Assembly: GCA_026709335.1 (NCBI GenBank)
Contig: JAPOTE010000069.1
Span: 18,657-82,656 of the forward strand
Length of the DNA stretch: 64,000 nucleotides
Source of the DNA: Bacteroidota bacterium
GTDB lineage: Bacteria > Bacteroidota > Rhodothermia > Rhodothermales > Bin80
Reading direction: 5' to 3'
In this document: positions 55,826-64,000 of the stretch, piece after piece
How positions within the stretch are numbered: position 1 is the first letter of the stretch
Layout: each line of letters starts with the position of its first letter
Notes under the pieces: model-generated
Seen by the model: the letters and a program-made list of their open reading frames with translations, nothing else
Databases searched by the model: none
What the model was told of the DNA's origin: nothing
Made by a program: the position numbers and the translations under genes

Positions 55826-56280
55826 TAACGATGATCGCAGGAATCGGTGCCTGTGATACTGCCGAGGAACAGCATACATTTGAGAATCAGGCTTTCACAG
55901 ATCCGATCGGGTTTACACGAACGACTGAGAGCGGAAAGATTGAATCAGAAGACGAGGATGATTGGCGGATTTCACCCGCATATCATGGACGCATTATCAT
56001 TGAGCCAGCTTTTCCAAACCCGGTACCATCGGGAGCATCTGTTACGATTCCAGTCCGTGTCCGCTTCTCTGACTCTGTTCGAGGAGGTCTGGAAGTGACA
56101 ACGTACGATTCTAATGGAATTCCACGTAGGTTAGATAGTATTCGCGATGCGGGTGACACTGGCGCTTATGTTTTCAAATTTAGCCCCCGGGTACTAGCCT
56201 TTAAAGGGCTGATCAGAGTATTCATCGTAGATACTCGCGGAAGACTTGTATCCTATGGAGATTTGCAAACAAATGGCTAA
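55798..56280 (+). CDS. Predicted lipoprotein, function unknown
   Basis: A 160-residue protein with a signal peptide and lipobox (MIAGIGAC, Cys near residue 19). After a polar Glu/Asp-rich linker, a single beta-sandwich-like domain follows: GRIIIEPAFPNPVPSGASVT, which resembles FlgD/T9SS-type Ig-like starts (PNPV...G), then RFSDSVRGGLEVTTYDSNG. The PAP2 gene follows after 12 bases in the same direction. No enzymatic motif is seen. Confidence 0.75.
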   Translation: MIALRVVLALTMIAGIGACDTAEEQHTFENQAFTDPIGFTRTTESGKIESEDEDDWRISPAYHGRIIIEPAFPNPVPSGASVTIPVRVRFSDSVRGGLEVTTYDSNGIPRRLDSIRDAGDTGAYVFKFSPRVLAFKGLIRVFIVDTRGRLVSYGDLQTNG

Positions 56281-56292
56281 CAGATTTTTTAC

Positions 56293-57069
56293 ATGAGTCA
56301 GTTGCAACAGCGAGTTTTTCTTGCAGGTTTAATTTGTTTGTTTGCAGTAGCATCTGATGTGGAAGCACAATCGACGGATCCTCTAAGATTTGTACGTTGG
56401 ACCATTGAAGATGTACTTTCCATCCCGCGAACAAGTGCGACATTGAAATCGGGGTTGACATTGGGGGTTGTTGCAGGAGGTGTTTTAGCCGCATCACACT
56501 ATGATAGAAATATTTCCCGTCAAGCTCAAAGTTTCTCAAACTCTACACCGCAGCGTATTCGAAAGATATTTCATGAAGCAGGTAATGTAGATATAATTCG
56601 GCCTATATCAGCAATCATTTTTGTGGGGGCGCTGACAAGCAGCGACACCTATTTCCAGGATGCTTCCTTTACATCCTTGGAGTCAATAATTTTGGCGAAC
56701 TTATTAACGAATGGCCTCAAACTCATGTTCGGAAGAGCCAGACCAAATACCGACTCCGGGCCAGCTTCTCTGGTGCCATTTAGCGGGAATCGCTCGTTTC
56801 CCTCTGGCCATGCTTCAACAATATTTGCTTCTACGACTCCATGGCTTCTATACTATCCTGGTATATTTACAGGGGTACTTTTTTGTTTTGGTGTAGGGGT
56901 TGCTGCAGTGAGGGTAGCTGATGAGTACCATTGGTTCAGTGATGTACTGGGAGGTGCACTGATTGGATTCGGGACCGGTTATCTACTATCTCGAAGACAT
57001 CAACGTTTGGCACGCGCTCCGAACCTGGTGGTAAGCATGAAAGGAATTTCGATCACTTGGTCGATTTAG
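56293..57069 (+). CDS. PAP2-family membrane phosphatase
   Basis: Phosphatidic-acid-phosphatase-like lipid phosphatase. The 258-residue protein has an N-terminal signal sequence and the three-part motif: KLMFGRARP, FPSGHAS and RVADEYHWFSDVLGG with the catalytic His residues. Helices lie around them. The substrate could be undecaprenyl or phospholipid phosphates. Its 3' end overlaps the convergent sua5 gene by 17 bases. Confidence 0.9.
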   Translation: MSQLQQRVFLAGLICLFAVASDVEAQSTDPLRFVRWTIEDVLSIPRTSATLKSGLTLGVVAGGVLAASHYDRNISRQAQSFSNSTPQRIRKIFHEAGNVDIIRPISAIIFVGALTSSDTYFQDASFTSLESIILANLLTNGLKLMFGRARPNTDSGPASLVPFSGNRSFPSGHASTIFASTTPWLLYYPGIFTGVLFCFGVGVAAVRVADEYHWFSDVLGGALIGFGTGYLLSRRHQRLARAPNLVVSMKGISITWSI

Positions 57070-57997
57070 CCGCGCGGATCAGTCGATCCATTAATGCGCG
57101 CCCGATCCCTGCCTGATCGACTTTTTGACAGTAAATCGTTTTGATTCCCGAGCGATCACAATCTCGAAAAAACTCAAAAAGGCTGTGACTATAATCATTT
57201 TTATCAGCAAGAACACGACACATTTTGAATTGTGAGATTAGGGGAGGAGGCAATAGGCCTATATATCCAGAAGAATTGTTTGGATGGACATCATTTGGGT
57301 TTTCAATCAATCGAATCTTGGCGTTGGGAGCGTAGTGATTATATCGCATTCCAGGACTACGAAATTCATCGGGGGGGGTGGTAGAAAACTCGGGGATTAC
57401 AGTTCGGAGCTGCTCTTCGCTGATGGCGCCTGGTCGAAGAAGCATTGGAAGTTCGCTCGTGCAATCAACGACGGTAGATTCGAGCCCCAAGGTCGAAGGA
57501 GGGCCACAAAGGATGCAATGAACGCGGTGATTCAAATCCTCCGCCGCAGATTGCCATGTTGTAGCACTGGGACAGCCGCTGAGGTTTGCTGATGGTGCAA
57601 CTACAGGGATGCAGGCGGCATTCAGGAATTTAATAGCCAAGGGCAAAGCAGGCATTCGGACTGCAACAGTGTCTAATCCTCCGGAAACGATTCCGGGAAG
57701 AGACGGATGTCGGGGAAGGATGAGCGTAAGAGGTCCGGGGAAAAATGCATTCATGAGCAATTTTGCGAGGGGGGCTACTTCCCTTGCAATGTGCAACACA
57801 TCTGTAAGCGTACCAATATGAACAATGAGCGGATTGGAAGTAGGTCGCTTTTTCGCTTGATATACTTGCTCCACAGCCTTTTCATCAAAGGCGTGTGCAC
57901 CTAGGCCATAGACCGTTTCCGTAGGAAAGACCACCAGCTTTCCGTCAGTAACAAAGGTTGCAGCCCTGACAGGATCTGCTGTGAAAAGTGTATTCAT
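57053..57997 (-). CDS. Threonylcarbamoyl-AMP synthase, Sua5 type
   Basis: First enzyme of t6A tRNA modification. I start at the ATG at 57997 (MNTLFTADPVRA), 314 residues. The frame to 58081 runs into tRNA-Phe and is excluded. The YrdC domain has VVFPTETVYGLGAHAF, YQAKKRPTSNPLIVH and APSANLSG; GLESTVVDCT and RPGAI follow. The extra C-terminal Sua5 domain begins at SPGMRYNHYAPNA, so this is the long two-domain form rather than TsaC. Confidence 0.93.
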   Translation of the reverse strand: MNTLFTADPVRAATFVTDGKLVVFPTETVYGLGAHAFDEKAVEQVYQAKKRPTSNPLIVHIGTLTDVLHIAREVAPLAKLLMNAFFPGPLTLILPRHPSLPGIVSGGLDTVAVRMPALPLAIKFLNAACIPVVAPSANLSGCPSATTWQSAAEDLNHRVHCILCGPPSTLGLESTVVDCTSELPMLLRPGAISEEQLRTVIPEFSTTPPDEFRSPGMRYNHYAPNAKIRLIENPNDVHPNNSSGYIGLLPPPLISQFKMCRVLADKNDYSHSLFEFFRDCDRSGIKTIYCQKVDQAGIGRALMDRLIRAAKSTK

Positions 57998-58054
57998 CAA
58001 TACTTGCTTTCTTTTGAAACCCGAATCCTTTATTGCGGGTTTACCGGCTTTCCG

Positions 58055-58127
<73 letters not shown>

Positions 58128-58198
58128 CATAAAACAATTCTGTCTTCTTGTTTGTACAATTGATTTTATATCGTAGTTTACGATAATTTCGTCAGCTC

Positions 58199-58273
58199 GG
58201 TCCGGTAGTTCAGTTTGGTTAGAATGCTGGCCTGTCACGCCAGAGGTCGCGGGTTCGAGTCCCGTCCGGACCG
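58199..58273 (+). tRNA. tRNA-Asp (anticodon GTC)
   Basis: Acceptor GGTCCGG pairs with CCGGACC, discriminator G; anticodon stem GGC..GCC with GTC in the loop (CTGTCAC); T-arm TTCGAGT. It is 71 bases after tRNA-Phe, probably in the same transcript. Confidence 0.97.
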
Positions 58274-58279
58274 CTTATT

Positions 58280-58311
58280 AAAGGGGCATTTCTTGGGAGA
58301 ATGCCCCTTTT
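58280..58311. terminator. Bidirectional rho-independent terminator
   Basis: AAAGGGGCATT (58280-58290) pairs with AATGCCCCTTT (58300-58310) around a 9-base loop, ending in T residues. It closes the tRNA transcript and, on the other strand, can serve the channel gene that ends at 58315. Confidence 0.85.
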
Positions 58312-58314
58312 CAG

Positions 58315-59175
58315 TTAAAATTGTTTCTTATTGTCCAAGCGTCTCATTTCGGAGCGAAATTCCCGAAATTCTTCGTGCAGGTCATCAACCTTCTGTTCCA
58401 GATCGTCTGAATTATCGGCTACGAGTGTGTCTACAAATACTGCATTTGCAATAGATAATCCAAAAATACCGCAGATCAGCACAGCAGAGACAACGTAGAT
58501 ACGCAGCCCGAGGAGATAATCATCCGATACACCACGTTCTGCAAGTATTTCGGGGATTTCGTACCAGCCCTCAATAGTAAAGATCTTCATGAGGGAATAC
58601 ATTGAATAGAACGGGTTACCGAAAAATTCCTGGGCTTCAGGGATTCCCCCAAACAATAGCGTAGCTGCAAGGGAGAGAATTAGATTCAGAAATATCAGGA
58701 TCAAAAATACACCCACCGAAGCACGCAATGCTCGAACGACTCCACGTAATATTTTTTCTCCATCGGGTACAAGGCGGAGCGGTCGAATCAACCGAAGGAG
58801 TCGTGCGAGTCTCATGATGGTAAAGAGCATCGCATTTTCAGCTCCTACCGGGAAGAAGAGACTGAAGACAGCGGGCATACTCAGGGTGACGACGACAAAA
58901 TCAAAGATATTCCAAGGATCTGCACAATATTTCCTAAAAGAGCCCCAGTGCCTGATTTTGATCAGTATTTCAGCAACGAAGTAAAGAAGAAATCCAAGAT
59001 CCAGCCACAGAAATAAGAGTCCATATTGTTCATGTATTTGGGGAAATGCATCCAGGAAAAGAGAAAACCCATTGAGAGAAATGATTGCCAAAACAACTGG
59101 CTCGCTCACAATGAATGGGAGTGGATTTATCTCACGTATGTGTTGTTGATGTTCGTTCGGAGATCCCATATTCAT
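58315..59175 (-). CDS. Voltage-gated-type cation channel (BacNav/ion transport family)
   Basis: Homotetramer-forming single-domain channel. The 286-residue protein has six membrane segments. S4 (about residues 119-137) has arginines at 122, 125, 128, 131 and 134, the regular three-residue spacing of a voltage sensor. The pore filter reads TIEGW at 200-204, where NaChBac has TLESW. S6 (about 228-250) is followed by a C-terminal coiled coil (LEQKVDDLHEEFREFRSEM). TxEGW resembles eukaryotic calcium-channel repeats, so sodium versus calcium preference is open. Confidence 0.9.
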   Translation of the reverse strand: MNMGSPNEHQQHIREINPLPFIVSEPVVLAIISLNGFSLFLDAFPQIHEQYGLLFLWLDLGFLLYFVAEILIKIRHWGSFRKYCADPWNIFDFVVVTLSMPAVFSLFFPVGAENAMLFTIMRLARLLRLIRPLRLVPDGEKILRGVVRALRASVGVFLILIFLNLILSLAATLLFGGIPEAQEFFGNPFYSMYSLMKIFTIEGWYEIPEILAERGVSDDYLLGLRIYVVSAVLICGIFGLSIANAVFVDTLVADNSDDLEQKVDDLHEEFREFRSEMRRLDNKKQF

Positions 59176-59198
59176 CTATAAATGCCATCTATAAATGC
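59173..59198. repeat. 13-bp tandem duplication at the channel start codon
   Basis: CATCTATAAATGC is repeated twice head to tail. The inner copy begins with the channel start codon (complement of 59173-59175). It duplicates the untranslated bases just before the ATG. Confidence 0.85.
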
Positions 59199-59482
59199 AT
59201 TGTGTGATAGAGAACGCATGTTAGCATGATGTATTCACATATTCTCGGGTAGAGGCAATAAAGGTGAGGTTGCGGAAGCGGCGTGAAGATTTGTAGGAAG
59301 ATGTAGGTTTTTTTGTGTTGTTTGGTTGATAATATGGCAAAACTAAAAAGGGAGGGCTTTAAAAAGTGAACTAAGTATGGTGAGTTGAACAGGAAGGGTA
59401 GATAGGTCCAGTAGTTCAATGCAATCATCCCAGGGTTTCACAATTCCGATAGACCGTTCAGTGCTAAACTCTGAGGCCTTGG
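59199..59482. other. Intergenic region upstream of the channel
   Basis: AT-rich, about 285 bases, with no gene, hairpin terminator or known RNA motif seen. It lies between the DUF5916 stop and the channel start, both on the minus strand. Confidence 0.4.
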
Positions 59483-61720
59483 TTACAGCAAAATGAGATA
59501 AGTTAATTTGGCTACTGCGGTTCGGTTAGTCAAAATATAATCCCGATGCGGATCGAAAAACACCTCGTTTGGGTTTGCAAAATGATACGCTGTATTGAAA
59601 ACAAAAAATAAATCACTACCTGGCGTGTGAATCCAATCTATACGAATATTTGCTTGCAAATCACGTGTAAAATTGTCGTACTGCATCAGAGCAGTCGCAA
59701 AAAGCTTCCGATTAACTGCCCCTAGCAGTTGCATCGAAACTGTTGTTGCGTCAAATCGTCCATTCTCCACAGGAAGATCAATACGCGAATAGCCCACGCC
59801 AGCTTCCATTTGTAGGTAGCGAGATTGTCGGAATCCGATTTGTGCCTCCAGATCAGTTCGATCTCCGTTGAAAAATGCCCCAAAAGAGGTACTGGCAGTT
59901 CCAAATAATCGTCGACTGGAATCTGTTTGTCCTTCCAAGATAAGTCGACCAAAAGAATAATCTCCCGAAGAGATTTGCGTGTTGGGTCGGATGTTGAATG
60001 GGATCAGTAAACGTTCAAATTCTCGGCTATATTCAAAACCGATACCATCTCTACGGTTGAAAGCAGCCTCAGCAGATACCTCGAACTCTTGTGATTGCAG
60101 TTCTCCCATCTGACTTTGTATGTACTCATATTCAACCTCAAAGGCAAACTGGCGTATGAATGAAACGGCATCAAAAGAAACGATCGGCGTATACTGAGCA
60201 CTCCCCGCAAATCGTCTCATATCCCGTCGTCTTACAAAGCCCAAGGCCGGGTGAAAATTTTCTCCCACAGAAGTATAGCTGGCCTCAATTCCATATTTAT
60301 CGTTTAAGAGTGTGAGGTTTGCATGACCCGCATTTCCATCATCTGCTAATCCATCATCTGTTACTCTGGTATACCATGCTTCAAACTCGCTTGCACTCCA
60401 AAAACGATACTGTGCGTCCATTCCAAATGCACGATTTGTTCGATTCGGCGCAGCATAGTTGGTCAGGATTGTGCCAACTGTTGCACGTGAACTAAGAGAG
60501 GCGCGAACTCGAGCCACAAGATTATTAGTCGACCTTGATCCAAATGTGTCTCCCATGCCCTCACCGGTTTCGATATCCAGCAATCCGACTGAAAAACGTC
60601 CAAATTGCCCTGTAGCACGGGCACCTGCAAGAATTTGATTACTGAGCCCTATACGTCTGGAAAAGAAAGTTTGCGTGGACCTGGGGCTACCATGCTCGAA
60701 CAAACCGCTCCGTTCGAGAAAAAATTCTCGCTTTTCGGGAAAGAAAAGGCTGAATCGTGTCAGGTTGAGCTGAACATTATCCGCCTCTACCTGCGCAAAG
60801 TCCGTATTGACTGTAAGATCAAGCGTAATGTTACTGGTGATTCCGTATTTAAGATCTACACCAATATCCCGCTCAAATGTCCGGGGCATATCCCTGATGT
60901 CATAATCTTCGCGGACTTGCTGGACACCCGTAATGACATAAGGCTTGATCTCTATGTTCTTGCCTCGTCGAATATTACGTAAACCCTTCAATACTCCGTA
61001 CTGAGATACAGCGCTGATAACTCCCCATCGACCTCCGAATTCAAGACCAATAGGAGGCCATATGACTCGCTCATTCTTTCGGTTAATCATGCGGGAAAGC
61101 ATCAGGCCAAAATCGACGGTATCACCTTTTGGGAAACGCAACTGCCGAAAGGGGATTGACGCTTCCATGGTCCAGCCATCTTCGTTAATCTGCGTCTCAC
61201 TCCGGAACACCGCGTCCCACGAAAAACTATCAAGTGTGAGCCCTTCATCAGTGATTGTTGCATCGTCCTGTGTGCCGAGCGCGTTCATCTCGAACAAATA
61301 GGCATTGCGTTTATCGAGATATGTATCCAGAGATACATACGCGTGATCATCACGATCATTACGTCCCCCTCTCTCCAAATTCTTCGCGCGAATTAAATGG
61401 GGCTCTTTATCAAAGAATCGAAATGCAAAAAATAGATAATCTCGATTGTAAGCTATCCGCACCTCAGACAGCTCTGTTGGGGATGCTCCCTCATCGGGCC
61501 ATACTTGGGTGAACTCTGTGATTGGATCAATCTTGGCCCAGATTTCATCATCCAAATTCCCATCAATATTAGGAGGTTCTTCAATGAACACAGGCGTAAC
61601 CTCCCATTCCTGTGCTAAAAGATCTGGCCGGGGCGATAACGCTTGTAACAGGATGAACAATATGAATAATGTTACCTGTCCATATTTCCAGCCTAATTCA
61701 CCTTGCATCAAATAACCCAA
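59483..61720 (-). CDS. DUF5916 protein with CBM9-like N-terminal domain
   Basis: A 745-residue outer-membrane-type protein common in Bacteroidota. A hydrophobic signal segment (about residues 15-36; M1 or M5 may be the start) precedes a CBM9-like domain with PPNIDGNLDDEIWAKIDPI and NRDYLFFAFRF. The DUF5916 signature follows: YLFEMNALGTQDDATI, WTMEASIPFRQLRFP and FFPEKREFFLERSGLFEHG. The rest is a string of alternating beta strands resembling an outer-membrane barrel. The function is unknown. Confidence 0.87.
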   Translation of the reverse strand: MGYLMQGELGWKYGQVTLFILFILLQALSPRPDLLAQEWEVTPVFIEEPPNIDGNLDDEIWAKIDPITEFTQVWPDEGASPTELSEVRIAYNRDYLFFAFRFFDKEPHLIRAKNLERGGRNDRDDHAYVSLDTYLDKRNAYLFEMNALGTQDDATITDEGLTLDSFSWDAVFRSETQINEDGWTMEASIPFRQLRFPKGDTVDFGLMLSRMINRKNERVIWPPIGLEFGGRWGVISAVSQYGVLKGLRNIRRGKNIEIKPYVITGVQQVREDYDIRDMPRTFERDIGVDLKYGITSNITLDLTVNTDFAQVEADNVQLNLTRFSLFFPEKREFFLERSGLFEHGSPRSTQTFFSRRIGLSNQILAGARATGQFGRFSVGLLDIETGEGMGDTFGSRSTNNLVARVRASLSSRATVGTILTNYAAPNRTNRAFGMDAQYRFWSASEFEAWYTRVTDDGLADDGNAGHANLTLLNDKYGIEASYTSVGENFHPALGFVRRRDMRRFAGSAQYTPIVSFDAVSFIRQFAFEVEYEYIQSQMGELQSQEFEVSAEAAFNRRDGIGFEYSREFERLLIPFNIRPNTQISSGDYSFGRLILEGQTDSSRRLFGTASTSFGAFFNGDRTDLEAQIGFRQSRYLQMEAGVGYSRIDLPVENGRFDATTVSMQLLGAVNRKLFATALMQYDNFTRDLQANIRIDWIHTPGSDLFFVFNTAYHFANPNEVFFDPHRDYILTNRTAVAKLTYLILL

Positions 61721-62036
61721 TTATACTGGTGCAATCATAGTGATCATCGCCACGGGGATGCCCAAAATTAAAAATTGTCGAGGGGATTGGAGGGATAGCA
61801 AGATTCTACCAATGCACTGGTTATTGGTTTGGTCGTGTCGTTCCAGTGTGCAGCACAAGGTTTCTTTTCACTGATCTTTCGAAATCAGGTTCAAGAATCA
61901 TTGTTCAATGTCCAGATACTCGGTGGCAGTCCATCGTTGGCACCGGTTTAAGATCGAAATGAAAATTTCAGGCTTTATTTGATTCTCAAAGGTTAATGAG
62001 TCTTTCGTGGAAACCGGCGGTAATTTTTCAGAAATC
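61721..62036. other. Intergenic region between DUF5916 and MetE-like genes
   Basis: About 315 bases with no gene and no convincing terminator. It should hold the DUF5916 promoter. Confidence 0.4.
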
Positions 62037-63059
62037 TCAATCTGACCGAATGCCCAGCTCGGATTTCACCAAACGTGTACCTTCCACCAATGCATGTAAC
62101 TTTGCACGTGCCGCCCATCGTGCGGTTTCACTAAATCCACAGTCAGGAGCAAGAACTAATTGGTCTGCGGGTACATATTGGAGTACTTGGTGGATTCGAT
62201 CTGCGACAATCTCGGGTGTCTCAATGAAGTAATTTTTCACATCAATGACTCCAGCGGCTACTTTTCTTCCGCTCGCCGCAATCTCTGCGGCCAGATTAAG
62301 TTCAGCCATTTCTCGGTTGGCAAATTCCAGATGGATTTCTTGCGCAGAGATATCCAGGATCCTCGGAAATAGGGGAGCGTAGGTGCGATGCGCTACCGGA
62401 CGGCCAATATAGTTGCCAAAGCACAGGTGGAGGCTGATTTCTGCTTCTACCCCTTCAACGCAGCGATTAAACAGTTCAACATATTTTTGAGGTGCACTTT
62501 TATGAACGGCAGCTGAGGGTTCATCCAGTTGGATAAATGTGGCACCAGCATCAACTACGGTCTTTAGCTCAGTGTTGATAATTTCAGCAAAACGAGCAGA
62601 AACTGCTATGCGATCTGCATAAACTCCGCCGGTTTGAATGCGTCCTGCAAGTGTATAAGGCCCGGGACAAGTCACTTTGAGAGGGCGGGTTGTTCGAGTT
62701 TGAGAGTAAAGAAATTCATCTATTAAGCCTAATCCCTCGGGTGCAGAGAATGGTTCAAGGGGCTCATAGCGTTCGCGCTGATCATGTCCTCCAGGTCCCA
62801 GTTTTCGGAGTGGGGCAAGGGCAGACAATCCGCTCAAGCGCCCATAAAAGCCGGCGGTAAAAAAGCCGAAGCGACGCATTTCTCCGTCACTCAGGATATC
62901 AACTCCTGCATCCTCCTGATCTCGGATTGCCATATCTACCGCATCATCAAGGGTCTCCTTTATGTCCAGGGGGCCGTATTCTCCACGTTCCATCGCTTTG
63001 ATAGAGGTAATCAGCCAAGAGGGAATTGCATAGCTCCCTATTACGCTTGTCGTTAGCAT
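62037..63059 (-). CDS. Short MetE-like (cobalamin-independent methionine synthase C-terminal domain) protein
   Basis: The 340-residue protein corresponds only to the catalytic barrel of MetE (full enzymes are about 750 residues). Zinc-ligand candidates are present: His and Cys in SLHLCFGNY, Glu in EIHLEFAN, and Cys in APDCGFSE. The N-terminal IGSYAIPSW and GVDILSDGEMRRFGFF blocks are typical of this short group. Some short core-MetE proteins take methyl groups from methylcobalamin instead of folate; whether this one does is not visible. It stands alone on the minus strand. Confidence 0.85.
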   Translation of the reverse strand: MLTTSVIGSYAIPSWLITSIKAMERGEYGPLDIKETLDDAVDMAIRDQEDAGVDILSDGEMRRFGFFTAGFYGRLSGLSALAPLRKLGPGGHDQRERYEPLEPFSAPEGLGLIDEFLYSQTRTTRPLKVTCPGPYTLAGRIQTGGVYADRIAVSARFAEIINTELKTVVDAGATFIQLDEPSAAVHKSAPQKYVELFNRCVEGVEAEISLHLCFGNYIGRPVAHRTYAPLFPRILDISAQEIHLEFANREMAELNLAAEIAASGRKVAAGVIDVKNYFIETPEIVADRIHQVLQYVPADQLVLAPDCGFSETARWAARAKLHALVEGTRLVKSELGIRSD

Positions 63060-64000
63060 TTTGATAATTCACCCGGTGTTAGATTAAAGTTACGAGGCAA
63101 GTTACAGAATGTGTTTGACTTTAAGTCATGCATGAGCCTACCAATTCCCCAAAAGTGACATGCATTTTTATACAAGCACTGCATAATTTCAAGCCTTCGA
63201 TTTGAGCTGAAAATTCATGCATTTTTTAAAGAATGAAAAAAAGTGTGCCTGAAGCTTTGATTTACGAACGAGTACTAGCAGAAGAAACAGTTATAAGGTT
63301 CTCGGTCAGTATTCGAGGATTCTGTTGATTCGTTTAAGATGGTCCCCGCACATTGGGGGATTGATCTAGACGTGATCATCGAAATCCACAATGATATTTT
63401 GATTAGGAACAACCACCGTCAGTCAAATATGCGTGGTGGGGTATCGTGCCCAATTATATGCACCAGAATCTATGTTACCACGGAGAGGAGGCTAACAAGT
63501 ACGTGTTCGGCCAAAAATCAAATTAGAGTTAGGCAGTGAATGGGAGAGTACATCGGGCTTTATAATCAATTCCTTTTGCTGGCAGATAAAAAGGATGTCG
63601 GGTGAGGGATCCTCGAGAACCGCAACTTGAACATCTCAAAACGATCGATAAACAAGAGTAGGTGTAAGAGAGTGCAGTGTACAGAAATCTGAACACCAAC
63701 ATGTCATGCAATATGTCCATACGGTATTCAGGTTATGCAAAATTTGATACAAATCCAGAATATAGCCGGTTTCAAGCAAGTGATGAAGTCACAATTACTT
63801 TCAAGATAGATTACCAGCTGCAAGAAGGCAAAACAAGGGAACTCGTTTAAAAAGAAAAGTTTCACGCACCTCTTCCGGTCTTCAAAAATGTGAAATTTTT
63901 GAGGGGCGCGTTCTGCACCAATCTGCGATTGATCGGGTCAACAAGAACTGGATTTTCCTATTTGTACGATACGATCATCTGCTTTGTGCAGATTTCAAAG
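63060..64000. other. Unassigned right edge
   Basis: About 940 bases without a recognisable gene. Several frames of 60-66 codons are open but share no family features. A plus-strand frame without a start, open from a TGA just before about 63790 to the window end, reads basic residues, then RVNKNWIFLFVRYDHLLCADF. It may be the start of a gene, but I cannot name it. No SAM riboswitch was recognised upstream of the MetE-like gene. Confidence 0.4.

Noticed and set aside
63060..63340. SAM or cobalamin riboswitch upstream of the MetE-like gene
   Set aside because: No conserved core sequences or matching stems were visible by eye; CATGCATG is only a short palindrome.

Overview
The window looks like a chromosome segment of a marine-type Bacteroidota/Rhodothermota-like bacterium (Rhodothermia or Balneolia is my best guess, by inference). 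Reasons: a TonB-dependent receptor, lipoproteins with six-bladed-propeller repeats, a DUF5916 outer-membrane-type protein, an M23 peptidase with an HxC in place of HxH, a glutaminyl-tRNA synthetase carrying a YqeY/GatB-like tail, weak or absent Shine-Dalgarno sequences at many starts, and mid-range GC. Almost all of it is dense housekeeping DNA with overlapping genes. No insertion sequence, CRISPR array, rRNA or replication origin was seen.

Layout. 1-2093 (minus): glnS, running off the left edge. 2549-2944: a broken DUF1016 (YhcG) remnant. 3154-8194 (minus): tight operon trmH-mutA-mutB-meaB (methylmalonyl-CoA mutase and its chaperone). 8206-12020 (plus): cmk and an unusually long ribosomal protein S1 gene. 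12168-17973 (plus): ALDH7-type dehydrogenase, aminotransferase, small membrane protein, prfB with its programmed +1 frameshift, nadB. 18171-28085 (plus): the classical rimP-nusA-infB-rbfA-truB-ribF-rpsO-pnp series, then an M16 protease. 29588-31955: epimerase, scpA, scpB. 32065-34800 (minus): two paralogous propeller lipoproteins flanking a frameshifted redoxin; this block sits between scpB and rluB and is bordered by a second, divergent copy of the scpB 3' end. 35624-37908: rluB-guaB. Then a Gfo/Idh/MocA oxidoreductase, secD-secF, a STAS protein, purA and a histidine kinase (to 45288). 45333-48579 (minus): SAM hydrolase and a TonB-dependent receptor. 48874-54646: tmk, a sortilin/BNR-repeat secreted protein, an M23 peptidase and a PduO-type cobalamin adenosyltransferase. 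54956-58273: orphan ABC ATPase, lipoprotein, PAP2 phosphatase, Sua5, tRNA-Phe and tRNA-Asp. 58315-63059 (minus): voltage-gated-type cation channel, DUF5916 protein, short MetE-like protein. 63060-64000 holds nothing I can assign.

How the genes work together. The mutase operon (MutA/MutB/MeaB) needs adenosylcobalamin, which the PduO-type adenosyltransferase at 54101 makes; the orphan FecE/BtuD-type ATPase and the TonB receptor could belong to corrinoid or iron uptake, but nothing in the sequence fixes the ligand. The rimP-to-pnp block covers transcription elongation/termination, translation initiation, ribosome maturation and RNA decay.

Most interesting places: the scpB-rluB insertion with its duplicated scpB end and frameshifted redoxin (31817-35646); a 22-bp perfect palindrome and a nested hairpin array next to it; a candidate S15 autoregulatory pseudoknot in the rpsO leader; the 998-residue S1 protein with three 120-bp acidic repeats; and a channel with a TIEGW filter resembling eukaryotic calcium-channel repeats. 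I found no certain new defence or mobile system; the strongest candidate for something undescribed is the lipoprotein-redoxin-lipoprotein unit.
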